Shown: piece by piece, positions 33,244 to 41,997 of the stretch
Layout of the letters: each line of letters begins with the position of its first letter
Numbering within the stretch: the stretch's first letter is position 1
Assembly (NCBI RefSeq): GCF_001419985.1
Contig: NZ_LJAL01000002.1
Coordinates: forward strand, 401,126 to 465,125
DNA length: 64,000 nucleotides
Direction: 5' to 3'
DNA from: Loktanella sp. 5RATIMAR09
GTDB taxonomy: Bacteria; Pseudomonadota; Alphaproteobacteria; Rhodobacterales; Rhodobacteraceae
The notes under the pieces: generated by a model
What the model was told of the DNA's origin: nothing
Database searches by the model: none
Seen by the model: the letters and a program-made list of their open reading frames with translations, nothing else
Made by a program: the position numbers and the translations under genes

Positions 33244-33897
33244 TTGCTGCGTGTGATACCCCTCATGATCGTGCTGTTTTTCGCGGGCCTGCCTGCTGCC
33301 GCAGAAACGCGCCATGCGGGCTGCACAATCGAAGAGGCCAAAGTCGTTGATGCGGCCATTGCCACCGCCAAGGATCTCACGCTCAGGGCTGCAGTGGCGG
33401 TGGGCGACACGTCGGATTATCAACGCTGGTTCGGCACCTATTCACAGGCCAACGCCGAACGCGTCCGTGCCAGCCTGAAATCAGTGGTGACTGCGTTGCG
33501 CGGTGGTGCTGTGACTGCACAATGCGATGCGGCCACCGATGACGGGTGCAGGGCGGGCGAATACGCTTGGGTCTTTGCCAACCAGCCCTACCTGATGCAT
33601 CTGTGTCCGTCATTTTTCACACTGCCGCCCCTGACAGCGCTGCGGCCCGGCGACCGCCGGTCCAACAACGGCACACGCGAAGGAACTATTGTGCATGAGG
33701 TGTCACATTTCCTGCATGTCGCGGATACCGAGGATTATTGCTATTCGCGTACCGAATGTTCGCGGATGGCGCAACGGGACGCAGGCCGCGCGATAGAGAA
33801 TGCCGATAGCTATCAGTATTTCACCGAGGATGTGACCTATTACGCGCGTCAGCCGATCGGAGATAAACCGCCCGCTGCGATGCGTTCCGACCGCTAG
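33244..33897 (+). CDS. Secreted M35-type metallopeptidase
   Basis: A protein of about 217 residues with a signal peptide (MLRVIPLMIVLFFAGLPAAA). The zinc motif is HEVSHF (HExxH), near residue 150, followed by VADTEDYCYSRTECSRMAQ. There the Asp in TED-Y would be the third zinc ligand of the M35 (deuterolysin, peptidyl-Lys peptidase) family. Upstream SYQYF and the IENADSYQYFTED end also fit this family. Four to six Cys suggest disulfides in the periplasm. The start is TTG 33244, with GGAG seven bases upstream, rather than an ATG at 33265 inside the signal peptide. It converges with and overlaps the AI-2E transporter gene by 4 nt. Confidence 0.82.
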   Translation: MLRVIPLMIVLFFAGLPAAAETRHAGCTIEEAKVVDAAIATAKDLTLRAAVAVGDTSDYQRWFGTYSQANAERVRASLKSVVTALRGGAVTAQCDAATDDGCRAGEYAWVFANQPYLMHLCPSFFTLPPLTALRPGDRRSNNGTREGTIVHEVSHFLHVADTEDYCYSRTECSRMAQRDAGRAIENADSYQYFTEDVTYYARQPIGDKPPAAMRSDR

Positions 33898-35039
33898 TCG
33901 CGCTTGATATCCTGTCCGAAAAGATCGCGCTCGATCGGCTGGTCGAGCATTTTCTCGGACTCCGGCAATCCCTCACGCGACAAAAGGACCGCGAAGGGGC
34001 GCAGGTTTGGCACATGGCTGCACACCACCAGCAGCATCACCATGATCGGCACTGACAGGAACATGCCCGGGATGCCCCAGACAGCGCCCCAGAACGCCAA
34101 TGACAGGATGATCCCGAAGGACGACAGCCGCAGCGCGCGGCCCATCAGCATAGGGTCGATGATGCTGCCGTTCACGAACTGGATCACACCGGCAATACTG
34201 AAGACCGCGAGTGTCGTGGTGGAATCTCCGATCTCGACATGGGCGACCAGCGCGATCAGCGCAGTGGCCACGATTGACCCGATGTTGGGGATAAAATTCA
34301 GCACAAAGGTGATGATCCCGAGCGAAGTCGCCAATTCCAGACCAAAGGCCTGTGCCAGAACAAAGATCATGGCACCGGTGATGGCGCTGATGAGGGTCTT
34401 GACCAGAAGATAATAGTTCACGCGGTGGATGATCGATTGGATGATTTTGCCAACGCGCTCAGCCTGCGCCTTATCGCCGACAAGGCTCAGGAGTTTTGTT
34501 TCAAACCAGATCCGTTCGGCAAAAAGAAACCCCACGAAGAGGATGACCAGAACGGTGGCTTGGGTGACGCCACTCGCCTGACTGGCGGCACCACGCAGAT
34601 AGTTCGACACATTCACAGAGCGTAGAGCGTTCAGGATGGCAAGTTCACTGTCCTCGCCAAGCCAGGAAAACAAAGACGCAACGGCCGAAGGGGCGCGTTC
34701 GGCATAAGACAGCGTTGTGACCAGCACGGTGTTGATCTGTGCCAGCAGGAGCGATGTCAGCGCCAGAAGTGCGGCGGCAATCAAGACCATAGCGACAATG
34801 CTTGCCAATGCGTTGGGGATGCGGAACGGCCCGATACGCTGGCGGGCGATAAAACTGATGACGTCACTTGTCAGGCTGAAAAGAATGATCGCTGTGGCCA
34901 ATGAAATCAGCACAAACCGCGCCTGCACCAGCAGGAACAACACGACCGCGAAGGCGATAATCAGCAACGCGCCCGTTTGCAGACGTGTCGTCTCGCTGGG
35001 GCGTTCCGATTTGCCGGTTTTGGGCGGATCATGCAGCAT
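33894..35039 (-). CDS. AI-2E family transporter
   Basis: This 381-residue protein has about eight membrane segments in the arrangement of the AI-2E (TqsA/PerM) family: a hydrophobic N-terminal pair, a periplasmic amphipathic region, then ITFVLNFIPNIGSIVATALI and the conserved GSIIDPMLMGRALRLSSF. LSLAFWGAVWGIPGMFLSVP is near the end. Some members export the signal AI-2, others exchange Na+ and H+; the substrate here is unknown. ATG 35039 is the only reasonable start. The N-terminal 20 residues are polar. The C-terminal tail, LDQPIERDLFGQDIKRD, is charged. It is convergent with the metallopeptidase gene. Confidence 0.93.
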   Translation of the reverse strand: MLHDPPKTGKSERPSETTRLQTGALLIIAFAVVLFLLVQARFVLISLATAIILFSLTSDVISFIARQRIGPFRIPNALASIVAMVLIAAALLALTSLLLAQINTVLVTTLSYAERAPSAVASLFSWLGEDSELAILNALRSVNVSNYLRGAASQASGVTQATVLVILFVGFLFAERIWFETKLLSLVGDKAQAERVGKIIQSIIHRVNYYLLVKTLISAITGAMIFVLAQAFGLELATSLGIITFVLNFIPNIGSIVATALIALVAHVEIGDSTTTLAVFSIAGVIQFVNGSIIDPMLMGRALRLSSFGIILSLAFWGAVWGIPGMFLSVPIMVMLLVVCSHVPNLRPFAVLLSREGLPESEKMLDQPIERDLFGQDIKRD

Positions 35040-35168
35040 ACGTCAGGCGGCCTCTTGTCTCGAACGCCTCATTTGTAGGGGCCGGACGGGGCCATGGTAA
35101 AGGGGGATCACAAACATATGTATAGGGTCTTGCAAAAGGGGGGGCGATAAGGCTAAACCGCGCCTCAC

Positions 35169-35258
35169 GGACAGGTGGCCGAGTGGTCGAAGGCGCACGC
35201 CTGGAAAGTGTGTAGGCGGGAGACCGTCTCCAGGGTTCGAATCCCTGTCTGTCCGCCA
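35169..35258 (+). tRNA. tRNA-Ser (anticodon GGA)
   Basis: The acceptor stem GGACAGG pairs with CCTGTCC, with discriminator G and an encoded CCA at 35256-35258. The D arm (GGCCGAGTGGTCGAAGGC), anticodon loop CTGGAAA (anticodon GGA), a long variable arm (GTAGGCGGGAGACCGTCTCC region) and T arm GGGTTCGAATCCC are all present. The long variable arm and GGA fix it as serine, reading UCC/UCU. Confidence 0.98.
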
Positions 35259-35389
35259 CTTCCCTTTGCAAACCGCTTCTTGCATGCTGATCTTGCGTAA
35301 CACGGCATGGCGCGTTGTCATGCATTGCAGGTTTCGTGTTTTGCGGCATGATCGGCACGCAAGCGATCTTCAGAGGTGAGGGGAAGGCG

Positions 35390-35692
35390 ATGTTGGAAAC
35401 AGTTGCTCTATGTACGGTTCTTTTTGATTTCAGCGGGCTCTGGATCAGTTTTTTGCCGCCGCAAATGCAGGATGAAGTTCACGCTGAAATCGGCTTCGAT
35501 CCTTGGGATGAAGAGGTCATTGATGCGATGTCGACCGCTTTGGCCGCAGCGGCATCCAGTGATGGTCGTGCGGGCTGGCTGGCGCTGCACAATGCCGAAA
35601 AGACCTATGACCGCATGTCAGCTGATGAGATTGTCAAGCAAACCATATCCTGCGGGAAACGCTATTCTTTTTTAGCGTCACAGTCTGACTGA
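35390..35692 (+). CDS. Hypothetical protein (100 aa)
   Basis: I do not recognise this protein. ATG 35390 follows AGGGGAAGG at good spacing and opens MLETVALCTVLFDFSGLWIS, followed by FLPPQMQDEVHAEIGFDPWD and a helical C-terminal half (VIDAMSTALAAAASSD). It has no clear signal peptide or membrane helix; the N-terminus is hydrophobic but broken by charge. It could be a small soluble all-alpha protein. The open frame runs 75 nt further up without a better start. It stands alone behind tRNA-Ser, with 113 bp downstream before the convergent urate hydroxylase gene. Codon use and RBS suggest it is real. Confidence 0.6.
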   Translation: MLETVALCTVLFDFSGLWISFLPPQMQDEVHAEIGFDPWDEEVIDAMSTALAAAASSDGRAGWLALHNAEKTYDRMSADEIVKQTISCGKRYSFLASQSD

Positions 35693-35805
35693 ACAGCAAA
35701 GTACCTTAGTCCCCGAACCTGCCGGTGCTATTGGGCACTGGGCCGATACCGATGGGGGCCGACGCCTGCGTCTTGTTCCGATATCCAAGAGTTGGGTCGG
35801 GACTA

Positions 35806-37041
35806 TTAGCTGCCGCTACGCACTTCACGTACCCACGCGATGAGTGTTGCACGTGCTTCGGGGTCCATCTGGACCGCGTTGGGGGGCGGCATAGCGTGGC
35901 TCACACCCGCCTGCAGGTAGATGGCGCTGGCGTGGCGCGCCACATCGCTAGGGGTTTCCAGATACACGCCTTTGGGGGCCCATTGCATGTTGCCCCATGC
36001 AGGTTCGCGCGCGTGACACATCGAACAGTTGCTGATCACGGCGTTATAGGCATCGTCAAAGCCTGCCGCCGATGCATATTTTTGCTCATAGGGGGTCAGC
36101 GCGCGCGCCTCGGCCTCTTGCCACGTATCGCCCGTGCGCACGGTGGACAGCCAAGCGATAAGGATCATCAACAAAACCGTCACCGCCCACGTCCAGTGCG
36201 GCCCTTTGCCGGTCTTGTGCATCGTGTTGAAATAGTGCCGGATCGTCACGCCGGTCAGAAAGATCAGGCTGGCGATGATCCACGCATATTCTGTTCCGAA
36301 CGACAGCGGATAGTGGTTCGACAGCATCAGGAACACGACAGGCAAAGTCAGATAGTTGTTATGGGTCGAGCGCACCTTGGCGATCTTGCCGTATTTTGCA
36401 TCGGGTGTGCGCCCCGCCTTGAGGTCGGCCACAACAATGCGCTGGTTCGGCATGATCTGGAAAAACACATTGGCGGTCATGATCGTGGCGGTGAAAGCCC
36501 CAAGGTGAAGCAAGGCCGCGCGCCCAGTGAAGATCTGGTTGTAACCCCATGACATCGCGACAAGAATAACAAACAAGAGCAGCATCAGCAGGGTGGGTTT
36601 TTCGCTCAGCTTGGATTTGCACATCGCGTCATAGGCCAGCCACCCGATGGTCAGCGATCCGCCCGAGATCACGATACCCTGCCACAGTGCAAGCTCGGCT
36701 TTGGTGGGATCGAGCAGATAAAGCTCACCACCCACCCAATAAACGATCATCAACAGGGCTGCACCAGACAGCCACGTCGTATAGCTTTGCCATTTGTGCC
36801 ACGTCAGATGCTCGGGCATTTGCGCAGGGGCGACCATATATTTGGTGGTGTGATAAAAGCCGCCACCGTGGACTTCCCATTCTTCGCCTGATGCGCCCTC
36901 CGGCATATTTGGCGCGGGCTTCAGCATCAGATCCAGCGCGATGAAATAGAACGACGCGCCGATCCACGCCATGGCGGTGATCACATGCAGCCAGCGGACC
37001 GAAAAACCGATCCAGTCCCAGAAAATAGCAACATCATACAT
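35806..37041 (-). CDS. puuD: Urate hydroxylase PuuD with C-terminal cytochrome c domain
   Basis: PuuD is an inner-membrane urate oxidase that makes 5-hydroxyisourate and passes electrons to the respiratory chain through its own cytochrome c domain. The 411-residue protein has eight membrane helices in residues 1-300 (RWLHVITAMAWIGASFYFIA with the first His, later GGFYHTTKYMVAP, STHNNYLTLPVVFLML) and a C-terminal haem c domain with CSMCH near residue 336 and the distal Met in SHAMPPPNA. ATG 37041 follows GAGGAC; the longer frame starts outside. It is divergent from the LysR gene over about 100 bp, and starts the purine degradation island. Confidence 0.96.
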   Translation of the reverse strand: MYDVAIFWDWIGFSVRWLHVITAMAWIGASFYFIALDLMLKPAPNMPEGASGEEWEVHGGGFYHTTKYMVAPAQMPEHLTWHKWQSYTTWLSGAALLMIVYWVGGELYLLDPTKAELALWQGIVISGGSLTIGWLAYDAMCKSKLSEKPTLLMLLLFVILVAMSWGYNQIFTGRAALLHLGAFTATIMTANVFFQIMPNQRIVVADLKAGRTPDAKYGKIAKVRSTHNNYLTLPVVFLMLSNHYPLSFGTEYAWIIASLIFLTGVTIRHYFNTMHKTGKGPHWTWAVTVLLMILIAWLSTVRTGDTWQEAEARALTPYEQKYASAAGFDDAYNAVISNCSMCHAREPAWGNMQWAPKGVYLETPSDVARHASAIYLQAGVSHAMPPPNAVQMDPEARATLIAWVREVRSGS

Positions 37042-37141
37042 GGCGCGTCCTCGTCGTCTGTGCGTTTTTCCCATCCTAGGCGCGGATGGATTATTCTGCT
37101 ATTGCTTGTAGAGACCAAACAGCATCAAAAAAAACAAACAA

Positions 37142-38062
37142 ATGTCCTATCTCGACAATATCCGTACTTTCGTCCGTGTCTATGAGCTGGGCAGCATGTC
37201 CGCGGCGGCCCGTGATCTGCGGATTTCGCCTGCCGTGACCTCTGCGCGCATTTCCCAGCTTGAGGGGCATCTCAGTGTGCGCCTGTTCCAACGCACGACG
37301 CGGAGCCTGACGCCAACCGAACAGGGGAGGGCGTTTTATGGCGGGGCGTGCGAGATACTGGAAAGCGTGGCCAATGCCGAAACGCAGGTCGTCAACATTA
37401 CCGAAAACCCCAAAGGCGCGCTCTATGTCGCGGCCCCGTTGGGTGTCGGGCGGCGCTTGATTGCGCCAAATGTCCCCGATTTTCTTGCACTTTATCCCGA
37501 AATCACCCTGCGCTTGCGACTGACCGACCGGAAGGTTGATCTGACGACCGAAGGCTTGGATCTTGCGTTTTTTCTGGGTGAACCCGAAGACAGCAACCTG
37601 CGCATCCGCAAGATTGCAGATGTGGAGCGCATCTTATGCGCCGCACCTGCCTATATCGCCAAACATGGTCACCCTGCCTCGGGCGCTGATCTGATCGCGG
37701 ACCGCCATGAATGTCTGAACCTGCGTTTTCCCGGCGCGTCGGAATTCCAGTGGCGTTTGCAGACGTCAGACGGCCCCAAGAAATTTCGCGTGCAGGGCCG
37801 CTACGAATCTGACGATGGTGATGTGCTGACCGATTGGGCGCTTGGCGGCAACGGGATCGCGATGAAGCCTGTGTTCGAGGTGGCTGAACATATCAAGGCG
37901 GGCCGCTTGGTGCCCGTGGCTACGCAGACGCCGCCTGTTCCTATCCAGATGGCGTGCCTGTTTACTCACCGCAGACGGCAAGACCCCAAGACGCGGCTTT
38001 TCATGGATTTCGTGATTGACCGGATCAGCGCCGTCGTGCGCGGCGATCAGGATCCGCGATAG
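37142..38062 (+). CDS. LysR family transcriptional regulator
   Basis: A standard 306-residue LysR regulator. The N-terminal helix-turn-helix is residues 5-62 (IRTFVRVYELGSMSAAARDL, RISPAVTSARISQLEGHLSV, then RLFQRTTRSLTPTEQGRAFY). The periplasmic-binding-like sensor domain follows from about residue 90 (GALYVAAPLGVGRRLIAPNV). It resembles the CrgA/DsdC-like subgroup. It lies between puuD (divergent) and uraH (convergent, overlapping 16 nt), so it is the likely regulator of the urate genes, with urate or a product as effector. No clear T-N11-A box could be picked out by eye in the gap 37042-37141. ATG 37142 has a poor ribosome site. Confidence 0.94.
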   Translation: MSYLDNIRTFVRVYELGSMSAAARDLRISPAVTSARISQLEGHLSVRLFQRTTRSLTPTEQGRAFYGGACEILESVANAETQVVNITENPKGALYVAAPLGVGRRLIAPNVPDFLALYPEITLRLRLTDRKVDLTTEGLDLAFFLGEPEDSNLRIRKIADVERILCAAPAYIAKHGHPASGADLIADRHECLNLRFPGASEFQWRLQTSDGPKKFRVQGRYESDDGDVLTDWALGGNGIAMKPVFEVAEHIKAGRLVPVATQTPPVPIQMACLFTHRRRQDPKTRLFMDFVIDRISAVVRGDQDPR

Positions 38063-38400
38063 GTCGCATAGCCAAAAGGCGACAGCAGCAAAGGCACATG
38101 GTAATGCGATGCCTCTGACATGCCGAAACGGATCGGAATGATATCCAGAAAACGCGGATCTTCGGGCGGTGTGCCTATAGCATCAAGATAGGCACCGGCA
38201 TGAAACACAAGCTCGTAAGTGCCAGTGGCGAACTGATCCGCAGGCAGAATTTGTTCATCCGTGCGCCCGTCGTCGTTCGTGACCAATGTCTTGAGCAGGC
38301 TGCGTGTATCGCCCGCAATCGCGAAAAGCTCAATCTTGAGGCCCTGTGCCGGACAACCGCGCGCGGTGTCCAGAACATGTGTTGTCAGATAACCGCCCAT
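38047..38400 (-). CDS. uraH: 5-hydroxyisourate hydrolase (transthyretin-like)
   Basis: UraH opens 5-hydroxyisourate to OHCU, the step directly after urate oxidation. The 117 residues show the family pattern: MGGYLTTHVLDTARGCPAQG at the start (conserved His), YELVFHAGAYL in the middle, and the signature C-terminus HYHVPLLLSPFGYATYRGS, ending in YRGS as in all true hydrolases. ATG 38400 follows AAGGAG. The gene is divergent from the puuE-uraD fusion gene (149 bp gap) and converges with the LysR gene. Cytosolic homotetramer in known members. Confidence 0.97.
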   Translation of the reverse strand: MGGYLTTHVLDTARGCPAQGLKIELFAIAGDTRSLLKTLVTNDDGRTDEQILPADQFATGTYELVFHAGAYLDAIGTPPEDPRFLDIIPIRFGMSEASHYHVPLLLSPFGYATYRGS

Positions 38401-38549
38401 TGCGCTGCTCCTTTGCTGTTGCGCCACTTAGTGCCAGAAAGACAGATGAAGCGCAAAGCGACGCAAGCAAGAGGCTCTTTCGCATATTTTTTGAAAAAGA
38501 AAATCATTGCGTTGCTTTATAGGAAACTAACACTGAAGAGGAACATCGC

Positions 38550-39962
38550 TTGACCCGTTACCCCCGCGACATGACCGGATATGGTGCAAACCCGCCCGCC
38601 GCCAATTGGCCGAACGGGGCCAAGATTGCTGTGCAGATCGTCCTGAATTACGAAGAAGGCGGCGAAAACAATATCTTGCATGGCGATCCTGCATCGGAGG
38701 CATTCCTGTCCGAGATCACAGGCGCGGCCCCTTGGCCGGGCCAGCGCCATTGGAACATGGAATCAATCTATGAATACGGTGCGCGCGCCGGGTTCTGGCG
38801 TTTGCACCGTTTGTTGGGCGATCTGCCGATCACCGTTTACGGCGTGGCCACCGCTTTGGCCCGCGCGCCAGAGCAGGTGGCCGCGATGCAATCGGCAGGC
38901 TGGGAAATTGCGAGCCATGGTCTGAAGTGGGTCGAACACAAAGATATGCCCGAAGACGCCGAGCGCGCGCAAATCGCCGAGGCGATCCGTTTGCACACTG
39001 AAGTCACAGGTGCCGCACCGCGCGGCTGGTACACAGGGCGCTGTTCCAACAACACCGTGCGTCTGGTCGCCGAGACCGGCCAATTCGCCTATGTTGCAGA
39101 CAGTTATGCCGATGATCTGCCCTATTGGTCCCGTTTTGGCCGCACCGACCAGTTGATTGTGCCTTACACAATGGATTGCAACGACATGCGCTTTGGCATT
39201 CAGGCCGGATTCACCAATGGCGACCAGTTTGAAAGCTATCTCAAGGACAGTTTTGATGTGCTTTACGCCGAAGGGACGGCAGGTGCGCCCAAGATGCTCT
39301 CGATCGGTCTGCATTGTCGTCTGATGGGCCGTCCGGGGCGTGCGGCGGCGCTGGCGCGGGTGATTGAGTATTTCAAATCACACGATGACGTCTGGTTTGC
39401 GACCAGATTGGAAATTGCCGAGCATTGGGCGGCACTTCACGCCGCACCGACCGCTGCCCGCCCGTCCGAGATGGACCGCGATACCTTTGTTGCGGCCTTC
39501 GGGAGCATTTTTGAACATAGCCCATGGATTGCTGAAGGCGCGTATGACCTTGAATTGGGCCATACCCATGACACGGCGACCGGCGTGCATAGCGCATTGG
39601 CGCGGGTGTTCCGGTCTGCCAGCGAAGACCAGCGCCTGAATGTCCTCAAGGCGCACCCCGATCTGGCGGGGAAACTCGCGGCGGCGGGCAAACTGACCGC
39701 CGAAAGTACAGCCGAGCAAGCGGGCGCAGGGCTTGACCTGCTGACCGACGATGAGCGGGCGGCGTTCCAGTCGCTGAATGCGCAATACGTCGCGCGGCAT
39801 GGTTTCCCCTTCATCATTGCGGTGAAAGACCACGACAAGGCATCGATCCTCGCGGCTTTTCATCGGCGCATCGAAAATGACCGCGATACGGAATTCTCCG
39901 AGGCTTGCCGACAGGTGGAACGCATCGCCGCACTGCGCCTGATCGAGAAGTTGGGCGCATGA
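38550..39962 (+). CDS. PuuE-UraD fusion: allantoinase (polysaccharide deacetylase-like) and OHCU decarboxylase
   Basis: Two enzymes in one 470-residue chain. Residues 1-300 form PuuE, a cofactor-free allantoinase of the polysaccharide deacetylase fold (MTGYGANPPAANWPNGAKIA, VQIVLNYEEGGENN, WEIASHGLKWVEHKDM, GWYTGRCSNNTVRLV). Residues 306-470 form UraD, OHCU decarboxylase (FVAAFGSIFEHSPWIAEGAY, VLKAHPDLAGKLAAAG, NAQYVARHGFPFIIAVKDHD). So OHCU is made into S-allantoin and then opened to allantoate by one protein. The start is TTG 38550, seven bases behind GAAGAGGA; the first ATG (residue 8) would still leave the domain intact. ureidoglycolate lyase overlaps its stop (ATGA). Confidence 0.95.
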   Translation: MTRYPRDMTGYGANPPAANWPNGAKIAVQIVLNYEEGGENNILHGDPASEAFLSEITGAAPWPGQRHWNMESIYEYGARAGFWRLHRLLGDLPITVYGVATALARAPEQVAAMQSAGWEIASHGLKWVEHKDMPEDAERAQIAEAIRLHTEVTGAAPRGWYTGRCSNNTVRLVAETGQFAYVADSYADDLPYWSRFGRTDQLIVPYTMDCNDMRFGIQAGFTNGDQFESYLKDSFDVLYAEGTAGAPKMLSIGLHCRLMGRPGRAAALARVIEYFKSHDDVWFATRLEIAEHWAALHAAPTAARPSEMDRDTFVAAFGSIFEHSPWIAEGAYDLELGHTHDTATGVHSALARVFRSASEDQRLNVLKAHPDLAGKLAAAGKLTAESTAEQAGAGLDLLTDDERAAFQSLNAQYVARHGFPFIIAVKDHDKASILAAFHRRIENDRDTEFSEACRQVERIAALRLIEKLGA

Positions 39963-40474
39963 GCGTGAAATTGCACCTTGAACCCCTGACACAAGAGGCT
40001 TTCGCGCCTTTTGGTGAGGTGCTGGATGTCGCGGGCGCACCTGACAAGATCATCAATCAGGGGCTTTGCGGGCGCTATCACGACCGCGCAAATATTGACA
40101 TTGTGGATGGCCGCACAGGCATCAGCCTGTTCAAAGCGGAACCGCGTCCGTTCCCGATCATGCTTGAAATGATTGAACGGCACCCTGACGGCAGTCAGGC
40201 CTTTTTGCCGATGAGTTTCGATCCTTTCGTTGTTGTTGTGGCGCCTGACGCGGGCGGCACACCGGGCCAGCCCCGCGCATTTCTGACAACGGCGGGGCAG
40301 GGAATTAATTTCGCACGGGGCACATGGCACGGGGTTTTGACCCCGCTGCATGCGCCGGGGCTTTTTGCTGTTGTAGACCGGATCGGGGAGGGTCCGAACC
40401 TGCAAGAGCATTGGTTCGACACGCCGTTCACCATCACTGGTGATCAGGCAAATGCCAGCGGGGAGACTGGCTAA
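39959..40474 (+). CDS. allA: Ureidoglycolate lyase
   Basis: AllA splits ureidoglycolate into glyoxylate and urea, the last carbon-yielding step of purine degradation. The 171-residue cupin shows EAFAPFGEVLD, the NIDIVDGRTGISLFKAEPRP segment, MIERHPDGSQAFLP, and GTWHGVLTPLHAPGLFAVVD. This is the pattern of the AllA/UGL family. ATG 39959 overlaps the stop of the fusion gene (ATGA), and the NCS2 permease gene follows after 26 nt, so all three form one operon. Confidence 0.95.
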   Translation: MSVKLHLEPLTQEAFAPFGEVLDVAGAPDKIINQGLCGRYHDRANIDIVDGRTGISLFKAEPRPFPIMLEMIERHPDGSQAFLPMSFDPFVVVVAPDAGGTPGQPRAFLTTAGQGINFARGTWHGVLTPLHAPGLFAVVDRIGEGPNLQEHWFDTPFTITGDQANASGETG

Positions 40475-40500
40475 TACGTCCAAAGGGAGGGACATACACT

Positions 40501-41937
40501 ATGGCTGACACTTCAATCGGGACCGCGGAGCAACTCCGGGATCCCAACTATACACCTGCGCTACATCGCGCGATACCATTGGGCATCCAGCACGTGCTGG
40601 CGATGTTTGTGTCCAACGTCACCCCTGCGATTATCGTGGCAGGTGCGGCGGGCTTTGGGTTCGGGTCAAACAGCCCCGATTTTCCGGAATTGCTGTACCT
40701 TATTCAGATGTCGATGCTTTTTGCAGGTATCGCGACATTGTTGCAGACAATCACAATTGGCCCCGTGGGGGCCGCATTGCCGATTGTGCAGGGCACGTCC
40801 TTTGCCTTTATTCCGATCATGATCCCGCTGGTGGCGGGCAAGGGTGTTGATGGGCTTGCCGCATTGTTCACCGGTGTCGTTATCGGGGGGTTGTTCCATG
40901 CATTCCTGGGGCTGTTCATCGGCAAGATCCGCTTTGCACTTCCGCCGCTTGTGACGGGCCTTGTGGTCACGATGATCGGTCTGGCGCTGGTGAAAGTGGG
41001 CATTCAGTATGCAGCGGGCGGTGTTCCGGCCATCGGCACACCTGAATACGGCTCGCTTCTTAACTGGTCAGCGGCGTTGGTGGTGATCTTTGTCACGCTT
41101 GGTCTCAAGTTCTTCGCCCATGGCATGCTGTCGATTTCTGCGGTTCTGGTTGGCCTGATCGTGGGGTATTTCTACGCCCTTGGTGTGGGCATTCTGGAAT
41201 GGTCCGCTGTCACCGGTTCATGGGAACGTTCAGCAGCTTTCGCCTTGCCGCAACCATTCAAGTACGGCTTTGAGATTTCTGCCGCTGCTGTCATCGGTTT
41301 CTGCCTGATGGCGTTTATCTCGGCCATTGAAACCGTGGGCGATGTCTCGGGCATCACCAAAGGCGGGGCTGGGCGCGAAGCGACAGACAAGGAAATCACG
41401 GGTGCCACCTATGCCGACGGTCTGGGAACGGCGGTTGCCGGTATCTTTGGCGGCTTTCCGAACACATCGTTCAGCCAGAACGTAGGCCTGATTGCCATGA
41501 CCGGCGTGATGAGCCGGCATGTCGTGACCTGTGGCGCGATCTTCCTGATCATCTGTGGCCTTGTCCCGAAAGTGGGCGGTGTCATCCGCACAGTGCCGAT
41601 CGAGGTGCTTGGCGGTGGTGTGATCGTGATGTTCGGGATGGTTGTGGCTGCGGGTATTTCCATGCTGTCCGACGTGAACTGGAACCGCCGCAACATGGTG
41701 ATCTTTGCGATTTCCCTGTCGATTGGTCTGGGACTTCAACTTGAGCCGGGCGCTGTTGCCGGTCTGCCCGATACCGCGCGCATCCTGATGACATCGGGTC
41801 TGTTGCCTGCGGCATTCATCGCCATCGTGCTGAACCTTATCCTGCCAGAGGAGTTGTCGGAAGAAGCAACCGAGGAAGTCTCGGGCGGTATGCATGGTCA
41901 CGGGCGCGGCGCGCTGCCAGTGGATGACAACCGCTAG
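40501..41937 (+). CDS. NCS2 family nucleobase transporter (urate/xanthine type)
   Basis: This 478-residue permease has about 14 membrane segments and belongs to NCS2 (nucleobase-ascorbate transporter family). Marks are IPLGIQHVLAMFVSNVTPAI, QGTSFAFIPIM, the substrate-site segment AFISAIETVGDVSGITKGG, and the NAT signature region FGGFPNTSFSQNVGLIAMTG. The Q-N-x-G at that place is typical of urate and xanthine carriers. With the urate degradation genes in front, urate or xanthine uptake is the likely role. ATG 40501 follows AAAGGGAGGG. A strong hairpin terminator lies 22 nt behind its stop, shared with the convergent ABC genes. Confidence 0.95.
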   Translation: MADTSIGTAEQLRDPNYTPALHRAIPLGIQHVLAMFVSNVTPAIIVAGAAGFGFGSNSPDFPELLYLIQMSMLFAGIATLLQTITIGPVGAALPIVQGTSFAFIPIMIPLVAGKGVDGLAALFTGVVIGGLFHAFLGLFIGKIRFALPPLVTGLVVTMIGLALVKVGIQYAAGGVPAIGTPEYGSLLNWSAALVVIFVTLGLKFFAHGMLSISAVLVGLIVGYFYALGVGILEWSAVTGSWERSAAFALPQPFKYGFEISAAAVIGFCLMAFISAIETVGDVSGITKGGAGREATDKEITGATYADGLGTAVAGIFGGFPNTSFSQNVGLIAMTGVMSRHVVTCGAIFLIICGLVPKVGGVIRTVPIEVLGGGVIVMFGMVVAAGISMLSDVNWNRRNMVIFAISLSIGLGLQLEPGAVAGLPDTARILMTSGLLPAAFIAIVLNLILPEELSEEATEEVSGGMHGHGRGALPVDDNR

Positions 41938-41958
41938 GAACGTTTGAAAGAAAACGCG

Positions 41959-41987
41959 AAAGGCCCGGTTATGCGACCGGGCCTTTT
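41959..41987. terminator. Bidirectional intrinsic terminator
   Basis: AAAGGCCCGGT (41959-41969) pairs with ACCGGGCCTTTT (41976-41987). It has A-runs on the left and T-runs on the right, so it can stop transcripts coming from the NCS2 gene and from the ABC genes on the other strand. Confidence 0.88.
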
Positions 41988-41997
41988 GCTTTCGCGA

